From: JBBDIX01 sp050486225
GTDB lineage: Bacteria; Actinomycetota; Nitriliruptoria; Nitriliruptorales; Nitriliruptoraceae
NCBI GenBank assembly: GCA_050486225.1
Contig: JBJHCV010000005.1
Location: forward strand, 62,001-126,000
DNA length: 64,000 bases
Direction of reading: 5' to 3'
In this document: one piece after another, positions 40,595 through 48,900 of the stretch
Layout: every line of letters starts with the position of its first letter
Position numbering within the stretch: the stretch's first letter is position 1
The notes under the pieces: generated by a model
Database searches by the model: none
What the model was told of the DNA's origin: nothing
The model's input: only the letters and a program-made list of their open reading frames with translations
Program-made: the position numbers and the translations under genes

Positions 40595-41679
40595 GCACGA
40601 CTCCGCTCCACGACGTCCACGTCGGACTCGGCGCGGTGATGACCGACTTCGCCGGCTGGTCGATGCCGCTGCGCTACGGCAGCGAACTCGCCGAGCACCA
40701 CGCGGTGCGCAACGCCGCGGGCCTGTTCGACCTGAGCCACATGGGCGAGATCGTCGTGACCGGCGCGGCCGCGGCCGAGGTCGTCGACCGGTCGTTCGTC
40801 ACGCGACTGTCGGCCGTCGACGTCGGACGGGCCCGCTACACCATGCTGTGCCGTCCCGACGGTGGGGTCATCGACGACGTCATCGTCTACCGGCGGGCCG
40901 AGCAGGACTTCCTGGTGGTGGCCAACGCCGCGAACCGTGCCCGGGTGTTCGACGAACTGGTCGACCGGTCCGACGGCCAGGCGGAGGTCGCGGACCGGTC
41001 CGACGACATGGCGCTCGTCGCGGTCCAGGGGCCACGGGCGGCGGCGATCATGACGTCGTTGGGTGTGCCCGACGTCGACGCCGTGCGCTACTACGCCGGG
41101 CAGGACGCACGCGCTGCCGACGTGCCGGTGTTCCTCGCCCGCACCGGCTACACCGGTGAGGACGGGTTCGAGCTGTTCTGTGCCCCCGGAGCCGCGGTGG
41201 ACCTGTGGCACGCGATCACCGAGGCCGGAGCCGACGTCGGACTGGTGCCGGCGGGGCTCGCCTGTCGGGACACGCTGCGACTCGAGGCGGGCATGCCGCT
41301 GTACGGCAACGAACTGTCGGAGGACCGGACCCCGTTCGACGCCGGGCTCGGTCGCATCGTCCAGCTCGACGGCCACGACTTCGTCGGGGCCGAGGCGCTG
41401 GCCAGGCGGGCAGAGCAGGAGGGCGAGGTCCGACTCGTCGGCCTGGTCGCCGAAGGCCGGCGTGCGCCCCGTGCCGGCAACCGGGTGCTGGGCACCGACG
41501 GCGAACCGGTCGGGGTGGTCACGAGCGGCGCGCTGTCGCCCACACTGGGGCACCCGATCGCGATGGCCTACCTGGCGACCGGCCGGCCGACCGTCGGCGA
41601 GTCGCTCGTCGCCGACGTGCGAGGTACCGATGTGCCGGTGTGGATCGCCGACCTGCCGTTCCACCGGCGTGCTCGATGA
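40591..41679 (+). CDS. gcvT: Glycine cleavage system aminomethyltransferase, T-protein
   Basis: A 362-aa tetrahydrofolate-dependent enzyme releasing ammonia and forming methylene-THF from the GcvH-bound aminomethyl group. Features: FAGWSMPLRYGSELAEH, GLFDLSHMGEI with the catalytic-region Asp/His, YTMLCRPDGGVIDDVIVYR, ARTGYTGEDGFELF, and LACRDTLRLEAGMPLYGNEL. A C-terminal barrel ends in TLGHPIAMAYL. The start overlaps gcvP by 4 nt, so the two are coupled. No gcvH or lpd gene follows in this window. Confidence 0.96.
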   Translation: MSTTPLHDVHVGLGAVMTDFAGWSMPLRYGSELAEHHAVRNAAGLFDLSHMGEIVVTGAAAAEVVDRSFVTRLSAVDVGRARYTMLCRPDGGVIDDVIVYRRAEQDFLVVANAANRARVFDELVDRSDGQAEVADRSDDMALVAVQGPRAAAIMTSLGVPDVDAVRYYAGQDARAADVPVFLARTGYTGEDGFELFCAPGAAVDLWHAITEAGADVGLVPAGLACRDTLRLEAGMPLYGNELSEDRTPFDAGLGRIVQLDGHDFVGAEALARRAEQEGEVRLVGLVAEGRRAPRAGNRVLGTDGEPVGVVTSGALSPTLGHPIAMAYLATGRPTVGESLVADVRGTDVPVWIADLPFHRRAR

Positions 41680-41722
41680 CCGGACACGGCGACACAGACG
41701 CAGCCAGGAGAGGGAGGCGCCG

Positions 41723-42151
41723 ATGGCGAGCGTGTTCACGAGGATCATCGACGGGGAACTGCCCGGCCGGTTCATCTGGTCGGACGACGTGGCGGTCGCG
41801 TTCCTGACCATCAACCCGGTCACCCCGGGACACACGCTGGTGGTCCCGCGGATCGAGGTCGACCACTGGCTCGATCTCGACCCTGACGTGTGGGACCACT
41901 GTGGGCGGGTGGTCCGTCACGTCGGCGCGGCGATCCGGGAGGCGTTCGACCCGCCACGGGTGGGCCAGCTCGTCGCCGGCTTCGAGGTCCCTCACGTGCA
42001 CGTGCACGTGCTCGGGATCGCGTCCATGGCGGACCTGGACCTCGGACGAGCGGCGACCGACCCGGACGCCGGGGAGATGGACGACGCCGCGGCACGGATC
42101 CGTGCGGCACTGCGTGCGCAGGGGAATGGCGACCACGTCTCCGGCGACTGA
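41723..42151 (+). CDS. HIT family protein
   Basis: A 142-aa histidine-triad nucleotide hydrolase/transferase. It has FTRIIDGELPGRFIWSDD at the N-terminus (family start), TPGHTLVVPR, and the triad VPHVHVHVLG near residue 95. ATG 41723 has AGGGAGG upstream. It lies 43 nt after gcvT and is probably the third gene of the riboswitch transcript. The family splits AMP-linked or Ap4A-type substrates; the exact one is unknown. The C-terminal 35 residues are acidic and longer than in HinT. Confidence 0.93.
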   Translation: MASVFTRIIDGELPGRFIWSDDVAVAFLTINPVTPGHTLVVPRIEVDHWLDLDPDVWDHCGRVVRHVGAAIREAFDPPRVGQLVAGFEVPHVHVHVLGIASMADLDLGRAATDPDAGEMDDAAARIRAALRAQGNGDHVSGD

Positions 42152-42184
42152 CCGGTGCGCGTGGGAACGCGCAGGACGGGTCAG
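42148..42184. terminator. Hairpin between HIT gene and convergent MFS gene
   Basis: TGCGCGT (42156-42162) and ACGCGCA (42167-42173) form a 7-bp stem with a 4-nt loop. An outer CTGACC/GGTCAG pair (42148-42153, 42179-42184) can extend it. It overlaps both stop codons, as expected for a shared terminator. Confidence 0.55.
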
Positions 42185-43362
42185 GCAGGTTGCTCGTGGC
42201 GGCGTCGGTCGAGGTGCAGCGCGACCATCGCGACCAGTGTCAGGGCGGCGGGCACCCCGAACCCGAGCCCGAACCCGACGGAGGAGATGAGCAGGCCCAC
42301 GATGTAGCCGCCGCCGCCGAGGGAGACGTCGAGGAACGACGAGTACGTGCCGGTCGCCTCGGCGCGTTCGCCGGGCGGCACCCGTGCCAGGGTGAGCACC
42401 AGCAGCGACGGGAACAGGAACGCGTAGCCGATCGCGAACAGGCCCGACCCGACCAGCGCGAACCACGGTGCGCGCGGCATCGCGAGCAGCAGCAGCGCGA
42501 CCACGCACACAGCCAGACCGGGCAGCGCGACCCGGTGCAGGCCGAAGCGGTCCGGTACCCCGGCGAACAGCAGACGCACGAGCACCATCGTGCCGGAGAA
42601 CGCCACGTACACGGGCGTGCCGCCGCTGAGTCCCACCTCGACGCCGTAGAGGGCGCCGAACCCGCTGATGCCGGCGAGTCCGAGGCTCGGCGCCGTCAGG
42701 ATCAGGCCGGTGGGGATGGCGGCAGGGTGCAGCAGTCTGAACTTCGGGCGGTCACGATTTCGGGTCTCTGTCCGGTGGGTCTCCGGGATGCCCAGCACAC
42801 AGGCGAGTCCGATCGCGGACAGGCCGGCAGCCGTCCACCAGACACCGCGGAACCCGCCGAACGGCAGGACCCACTCGGCGATGACCGGACCGAGCCCGAG
42901 CCCGCCGTACAGGAAGATCGAGAAGTAGGAGATCGCCGCGGCGCGACGGTCGGGCCGCGCGAGGTCGATCCCTATGGTCACGCCCACCGTGTAGTACATC
43001 GCGGACGACACGCCCTGGATCATGCGCAGCACGACCACGGCCGCCACCGACGTCGCGAGGAAGAACGCCAGTGAGGAGGTCACCAGGATCACGAACGCGG
43101 CGATCAGGAACGGACGTCGTCCGATCCGGTCGATGCCCTGACCGACGAGCGGCCGCAGCAGGATCGCCGCGACGGAGAACGCCAGCAGCGTGATCCCGAT
43201 GTCTGCAGGCGTGCCACCGACCGGCCCGGCGAGGTACAGCTGCACGCCGAGCAGGAAGATCGCGACCACGGTGAAGTTCGCCAGTGTGGCGGTGTACAGC
43301 AGCACCACCGACAGCCGACGGCGTGGCGTCTCGTCGGCGGCCCCCTGCGCCGTGTCGTCCAC
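42181..43362 (-). CDS. MFS transporter
   Basis: A 393-aa protein with 12 hydrophobic helices. The loop 2-3 motif is QGIDRIGRRPFLIAA; RMIQGVSSAMYYTVGV and a long central loop (IPETHRTETRNRDR) are typical of drug-exporter MFS proteins. The product cannot be fixed to a substrate. The start is uncertain: GTG 43362 (DDTAQGAADE) leaves no good SD, but it sits 5 nt after the amidohydrolase stop, so translational coupling is likely. The pairing suggests the transporter moves the substrate or product of the hydrolase. Confidence 0.87.
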   Translation of the reverse strand: MDDTAQGAADETPRRRLSVVLLYTATLANFTVVAIFLLGVQLYLAGPVGGTPADIGITLLAFSVAAILLRPLVGQGIDRIGRRPFLIAAFVILVTSSLAFFLATSVAAVVVLRMIQGVSSAMYYTVGVTIGIDLARPDRRAAAISYFSIFLYGGLGLGPVIAEWVLPFGGFRGVWWTAAGLSAIGLACVLGIPETHRTETRNRDRPKFRLLHPAAIPTGLILTAPSLGLAGISGFGALYGVEVGLSGGTPVYVAFSGTMVLVRLLFAGVPDRFGLHRVALPGLAVCVVALLLLAMPRAPWFALVGSGLFAIGYAFLFPSLLVLTLARVPPGERAEATGTYSSFLDVSLGGGGYIVGLLISSVGFGLGFGVPAALTLVAMVALHLDRRRHEQPA

Positions 43363-43367
43363 GTCGG

Positions 43368-44972
43368 TCAGCGGGACCAGACCTGCTCGGCGCCGATCCA
43401 GGTCGACAGGACGGGTAGTTCCGCGAGGTCGTCCGGGTCGATCGAGCGCGGGTCCTGCTCCAGTACCACGAAGTCCGCGAGGTACCCGGGGGCGATGCGG
43501 CCCTTGAGGTGCGCCTCGCCCGAGGTCTCGGCCGCGGCGACGGTGTAGGCGTGGATCGCCTCGTCGACGGTGATGGCCTGCGACGCGTCCAGGTCGCGTC
43601 CGTCCCAGTCGCGTCGGGTCACCACGGCCTCGATGTTGGCCAGCGGCGGGAACGGACCGGCGCCGAAGTCCGAGGACCCGGCGACGGTGATCCCGGCGTC
43701 GAGCATCGACCGGCACGCGATGGTGCGCCCGAGCCGGTCCCGGCCGAAGAACTCGGTGATCTTCTCGCCGTGGAACCAGACGTAGCTGAACAGCGGGACG
43801 ATGATCAGGTCGAGTGCGGCGGCGCGCCGGAGGATGTCAGGGTTGACGATCGAGCCGTGCTCGATGCGGTGACGCACCGGGCCGGGACCGTGGCGGGCCA
43901 CGGTGGCCTCGAACACGTCGAGCAGCGAGGAGATGGCGGCGTCGCCGTTGGCGTGGATCGCCAGCCGTGACCCGGTGCGGTGCACCCGGTCGACGACCAT
44001 CTCGATCTCGTCCTGCGACATGAGCAACAGGCCGTGGTCGTCGGTGCCGTCGAACGGTTCCTCCATGAAGCAGGTGCGTCCGGCGACCGCGCCGTCCCAG
44101 GTGGCCTTGATGCCTCCGAACCGCAGCCACTCGTCGCCGAACTCGGACCGAAGCTGCAGTTCGTCGAGCATGTCAAGGCACTTCCACGACAGCAGCAGGT
44201 TCGTCCGCAGTCGGAACGCGTCGCGTCGGCGCGCCTCCTGGAAGAGTTCGAGTCCGGCGGGCATGACCATGGCGTCGGTCACCGAGGTGATTCCTGATGC
44301 GTGCAGGTCCTGCGCCAGCGTGCGCAGCCCGTCGATCGAGTCGTCCATCTCGAGGGGTGGCACGGCCGCGACGACGCGCTCCTGGGCGCGTCCGACGAGC
44401 ACACCGTTGGGTTCGCCGTCGGAGTCGCGGCGGATCTCGCCGCCGGTCGGGTCCGGCGTGTCACGGTCCACGCCGATGACCTCGAGCGCCTTCGAGTTCA
44501 GGATCCCGAAGTGCCCGGAGATGTGTCGGACGTAGATCGGTCGGTCGGTGCTCACCCGGTCGAGGTGGGTGCGGTCGATGAACACGCCGCCGGACGTCTT
44601 GCCCTGGTCGTAGCGGGCCCCGCGGATCCAGTCACCCTGGTCAGACCGCTCCGCCTGCCGGCGCAGGGTCGCGTACAGGTCGTCGAGGTCCCTGACCGCC
44701 GGTGGCGCCAGGTTGGCCACCAGCCCGTAGTCGGCCGCCTTGGACGGGTGCATGTGGGCGTCGTTGAAGCCCGGAAGCACGGCGACGTCGCCGAAGTCGG
44801 TGCGGGGTGCGCCGGGGAACCGCGCCCTGAGGTGGTCGGCCGTACCCACCGCGACGATGCGGTCACCGAGCGTCGCGAACGCTTCCACGTCCTCCATGCC
44901 GGGGACGGCGAAGGTCCGGGCGGTGAAGAGGTGGACCTCGGCGTCGTGCTGTGCGTCGGCGTGGCCGGCCAT
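43368..44972 (-). CDS. Amidohydrolase family protein (YtcJ-like)
   Basis: A 534-aa metal-dependent hydrolase with a TIM barrel flanked by a beta-sandwich. It shows the HxH motif PGFNDAHMHPSKAADYG, then THLDRVSTDRPIYVRHISGH, GLTLAQDLHASGITSVTDA-like barrel strands, LAIHANGDAAISSLLD, VRHRIEHGSIVNP with metal ligands, and AGSSDFGAGPFPPLANIEA. YtcJ relatives hydrolyse cyclic amides or N-formyl compounds; the substrate here is unknown. ATG 44972 has AGGGG 6 nt upstream. First gene of a two-gene operon with the MFS transporter. Confidence 0.9.
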   Translation of the reverse strand: MAGHADAQHDAEVHLFTARTFAVPGMEDVEAFATLGDRIVAVGTADHLRARFPGAPRTDFGDVAVLPGFNDAHMHPSKAADYGLVANLAPPAVRDLDDLYATLRRQAERSDQGDWIRGARYDQGKTSGGVFIDRTHLDRVSTDRPIYVRHISGHFGILNSKALEVIGVDRDTPDPTGGEIRRDSDGEPNGVLVGRAQERVVAAVPPLEMDDSIDGLRTLAQDLHASGITSVTDAMVMPAGLELFQEARRRDAFRLRTNLLLSWKCLDMLDELQLRSEFGDEWLRFGGIKATWDGAVAGRTCFMEEPFDGTDDHGLLLMSQDEIEMVVDRVHRTGSRLAIHANGDAAISSLLDVFEATVARHGPGPVRHRIEHGSIVNPDILRRAAALDLIIVPLFSYVWFHGEKITEFFGRDRLGRTIACRSMLDAGITVAGSSDFGAGPFPPLANIEAVVTRRDWDGRDLDASQAITVDEAIHAYTVAAAETSGEAHLKGRIAPGYLADFVVLEQDPRSIDPDDLAELPVLSTWIGAEQVWSR

Positions 44973-45175
44973 GGGCGCCCCTGTGCGTCGGTGTGCGTCA
45001 GTGGTCGAGGCAGGCTGTGCTCGAGACAGGCTGCACGCGGCAGCCAAGGTCGCGTGCCCGGGGCTCGCAATCGGTCGGATGTAAGGAACGCCCGGTACCC
45101 GCTTGCATCCTGTCAAGTCGGCGGCGATGGAGGTTCACGGTCGGCCACCGGTCACGCGGGCGAGCGCCCGCGTGG

Positions 45176-45751
45176 TCACGGCACGAGCCGCATGACCACC
45201 CGAGGAATGCCGCCGGACACCGACGTCGTGTCCGCTGCATGGGTGAACCCGGCCCGTTCGAACAGTTCGCGGGTGCCGACGTACGCCATGGTGGTGTCGA
45301 CCTTCGCTCCCCGGTTGTCCACCGGATAGCCCTCGATGGCGGGTGCGCCGCGGGCGCGGGCGTGTTCGACTGCGCCGGCCAACAGGTGGTGAGAGATGCC
45401 GCGGCCGCGATGGCCGGGACGCACGCGGATGCACCACACGGACCACACCGGCAGGTCGTCGACGTGCGGGATCCTGCGCGACCGCGCGAACGGCAGCTCT
45501 GATCGGGGAGCGACCGCCGCCCAGCCGACCACCTCGCCGCCTTCGTACGCGAGCACTCCCGGCCCGTCGTCCGTGCTGCACAGTGACCGGACGTACTCGC
45601 CGCGTGCCGGACCGACCAGGTCCTGGTTGGTCCGCGAGTCGACGCGATGGCTCAGGCACCAGCACACCGACGACGTCGGATTCTTCGGCCCGAGCATGAT
45701 CGCCAGGTCGTCGAACCGGTCGATCGTGGCCGTCACCACCTCGATTCCCAC
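45176..45751 (-). CDS. GNAT family N-acetyltransferase
   Basis: A 191-aa GCN5-related acetyltransferase. Acetyl-CoA binding motif A is visible as CIRVRPGHRGRGISHHLL (the RGxGxxxxLL core), preceded by the strand VWSVW and followed by the AIEGYPVDN strand and a C-terminal FERAGFT. A CWCLSHR motif near residue 35 marks a subset of actinobacterial GNATs. The acceptor is unknown. GTG 45751 has GGAGG 5 nt upstream. It is divergent from the giant surface protein, with the 11-nt repeats between. Confidence 0.9.
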   Translation of the reverse strand: MGIEVVTATIDRFDDLAIMLGPKNPTSSVCWCLSHRVDSRTNQDLVGPARGEYVRSLCSTDDGPGVLAYEGGEVVGWAAVAPRSELPFARSRRIPHVDDLPVWSVWCIRVRPGHRGRGISHHLLAGAVEHARARGAPAIEGYPVDNRGAKVDTTMAYVGTRELFERAGFTHAADTTSVSGGIPRVVMRLVP

Positions 45752-45800
45752 ACGACCTCCGTGATCGATCGTCGTTGCCCATGGCGCCCCGGCACGGACC

Positions 45801-45828
45801 GTGAAGGATCCGTGAAGGACTCGTGAAG
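45801..45828. repeat. Three direct GTGAAG repeats with 11-nt period
   Basis: GTGAAG begins at 45801, 45812 and 45823, so the units (GTGAAGGATCC, GTGAAGGACTC, GTGAAGCC...) stack on one helical face. Such 11-nt phased direct repeats are the binding mode of OmpR/PhoB-type response regulators, for example the actinobacterial PhoP box. They lie between the divergent GNAT and giant-protein genes, about 30 nt before the TAGTGT box at 45858. Confidence 0.55.
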
Positions 45829-45857
45829 CCGTCCGACGCGGCCCCATGGGTGTCGTG

Positions 45858-45863
45858 TAGTGT
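45858..45863 (+). promoter_or_regulatory. Putative -10 box of the giant surface-protein gene
   Basis: TAGTGT, about 70 nt before the GTG at 45932, downstream of the three 11-nt repeats. The missing -35 fits an activated promoter. Confidence 0.35.
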
Positions 45864-45931
45864 CCCAGATCCCGGGGCCCGTCGTGGGCGGGGTGTCATC
45901 GACGGATGGCGGGGATCGGGGAGGCACCAGC

Positions 45932-48900
45932 GTGGCAGACGGTGGGCCGATCCGTGCGCAGGTGGCCCTCGACCTTCGAACCGCCCTCACCGTTCATCGC
46001 CGCACCGTCCACCGGGTCCTGGTCCTCGCGGGGATCCTCATCATCGCGCTGGTGACCGGCTTCCTGCTGACGCTGCTGCTGGCCCGCCCTTCGTTGGAGT
46101 CGCTCGTCGCCACCGCCGCCGAGGGCACGCGGCTGGCGACCTGGCAACTGCTGCTCGCCTCGAGCTGGGCGCTCGTACCCGTGCTGCTCATGGTGGGTGC
46201 CGCGGTGGTCTACATCGGCATGGTCCTGCGCTACGCCGACGGGGCGCACACCGGCCGCGCCGTGCTCGACGGACACGCCTGGCGCGCGACGGTGCGTCGC
46301 CTGCCCCATGCCTCGATGGCAGTGCTCACGGTCGGAGTGTGTGCCGTCGTCGCCGCCGGACTCGCGCCGGTCATCTCGGTCGTGTCGCTGCTGGCGCTCG
46401 GCGTCACGCCGATCGTGCGGCGCCGATGGCCGTCGAAGCGCTGGCCGTCCACCCGATCGCTCGTGGGGATGGCCGTGCCGCTCGGTGCTGCCGCGGTCGT
46501 CGCGGTGCGCGGTGCCATGGCGTTGCCCGAGGTGTTCCTCGCCGGAAGCGGCGTGCGCGACGGGTTGCGGGCCGGATGGGACCGCACCCGCGGACAGATC
46601 CGTCGCGTCGCCATGGTGCTGGTGGCCGCCGCAGTTGCGGCGATGGCCGGCATGTGGGCACTGATCGCCATCAGCATGCCAATCGGTCACCCGACGTTCG
46701 CCCTCGTGCTCGAGATGTCGGGAACGGTGCTGTTCGCGCCGCTGCCGATCGTCGCACTGCTGGTGCTGTACCGGGCCACGGGTGGCACGTCGACTCCGGA
46801 CCCCGTGACCCCGCGGCTCGGCGAACCCGGACCGGTGATGCCCTCCGTGCTGTCGTTCGCGCTGCTCGCGACCCTGGTCGTCCCGTCCGCGGCGCCCGCA
46901 CGAGCCGAGGATGGGCCTGAGCAGGAGGTCGCGTTCACCGTCTCCGCCGGTGGGACGTGGAACTTCGGCGACGCGGTGACCGTCGACGGCGCCGTCACGT
47001 CGGGCGAGGATGACCACCCGACCGGCACCGTCGCGTTGTGGATGCAGCGCGATCAGGCCGATCCTGGACATCCCGAGGACTGGAGTGACCCGGTCGAGTT
47101 CGACAGTTCGGGACTGACGACGGACGACGACGGCGAGTTCTCGTTCGACGGATCGACGCTGCCGGGTGGCCGACTCCGGCTCTGGGTCACCTACGAACCC
47201 GACGACGACGTCCACGCCCCCATGGAGGCCGACCCGGTCGCGGTCACCGTCGATGTCCGGTTCGTGTCCAGTGAGACGTTCGTGGACCCGGATCCATTCG
47301 GCGATCCGGTGCCGACGTACACCATTGCGGGAGACCCGATCCGCGTGTTCGTCGAGATCCCCAACCAGGTGGTCCACGCCGACGGGATGGTCGATGCCGC
47401 ACCGATGCAGAGCATCGGGTTCCGCCGTCGCAACGCCGAAGACGACAGCACCGTGTGGATCGGCAGCGCGACCCTCCAGAGGGACGAGGACGCGTACGAG
47501 GACGAGGTCGAGTGGATCTACTGGGCGGAGATCGACCACGTCCTGGTCGATCGAAGCGTGACGTGGTACTTCGAGGCGGTCGTCCTCGATGACGAGACGA
47601 GCTACGGCCTCGCGAACAATCCGACGGTCATCACCCGAGACCTCGTCGAACCGGCGGCATCGGCCGTGACCCTGCTCGCGCCCGCCGAGGTCGAGTACGG
47701 GGGAGAGGCGACCTTCCACGTGGAGGTCAGCGGGCCTGCTGGAGTCTCCACGGCGGGGCAGATCGACCTCCAGTATGACGACGGTGGCGGGTTCACCACG
47801 TTCTCCTCGGGGCACGCGCTCACCAACGGTGCCCTCGAGGTGACCCTCTGCGCCAGCGACGACGACGTGTGTGCGCCCGGCGGGCCACGGCTGCCCTTCG
47901 CGGACGAGGATTCCGAACCGCTGACCGTCCGCGCCGAGTACCGCCCGGCCGGCATCAGTGCCGATCCGTCGAGGAACGCCCTGCACCCGTCGACCAGCGC
48001 ATCGCACACCATCGCCGTCGACGACCTCGGCGCCGGGATGTGTCGGACCGTCGACCTGGTGCCACGCCGGCTCGGGCTGGGAGACGATGTCGAGTTCGGT
48101 GACCCGCAGATCCTGACCCGGTCGAACTGCGATGACGGCGGGTACCTGGGTGGCACGAACATCGCGCTCGATGCCCAACCGGTCGAAGGGTTCGAGGTCG
48201 CCCGCTGGGAACATCGGGGGGAGGTGGTCAGCACGGAGGATCGCCTGGTCCTCCGGCTGCCCATCGAGGACCTGGAGGAGTGGGAGACCGAGCGGATCTT
48301 CGTCTACTACCAGCTGGTCTGCCACGACATCCGCGCGGAGGTCACCGGTTCCGGAACGGCGGGACGGGTCCTGGCCATGGGCAATCCCTGGCTGGGGTGG
48401 GGCAGTTTCGACGACCACGGAGGGTGCGAGCACGAGGACGGCACGCGCGGAGTCCTGTACGGCTCGGACGTGCGCGTCGAGGCACGCGCGTTGATGAATC
48501 CCGCCACCGGTGAGTTCGACGCGTTCCGGGGTCTCGGCACGATCCCCGTCGACCACGAGCACACGACGGAGGAGTTCACGTCCATCGGCACGCTGCAGGT
48601 CGTGTCGTTCACCGTCGTCCGGGACGTGGTGGTCCCGTTCGACTACGGGCCGGTGTGCCGCACGGTGCTCACCCCGTCGGGCGAGTTCGGGGGCGCCCAG
48701 CTGCTGACCGCGCCCAACTGTGACTCACCCGAGGGATCCGGCTACCTGCGAGACTCGTCGGTCACCGCGTCGGCACGGATCGACGACGACCAGGCGATCC
48801 TTGCCGGCTGGCTCCTCGACGGCGAGCAGCTCGCCGGGGCGGGCGCCGCCTCCCAGGTGACGTTCACCGTCGGCGCGGCGCCGACGACGACCATCGAGCC

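Noticed and set aside
45088..45116. TTGACA on the minus strand as promoter of the amidohydrolase gene
   Set aside because: At 17 nt spacing the -10 position reads GGGCGT; no acceptable -10 within 15-19 nt.
45860..45931. Earlier GTG start for the giant protein
   Set aside because: No SD before 45860, and it coincides with the TAGTGT box; GTG 45932 has GGGAGG 7 nt upstream.
45896..48562. 888-codon minus-strand frame opposite the giant protein
   Set aside because: Composition is that of a shadow frame (Arg, His, Gly, Asp), no SD and no domain; the plus strand has membrane helices and SD.
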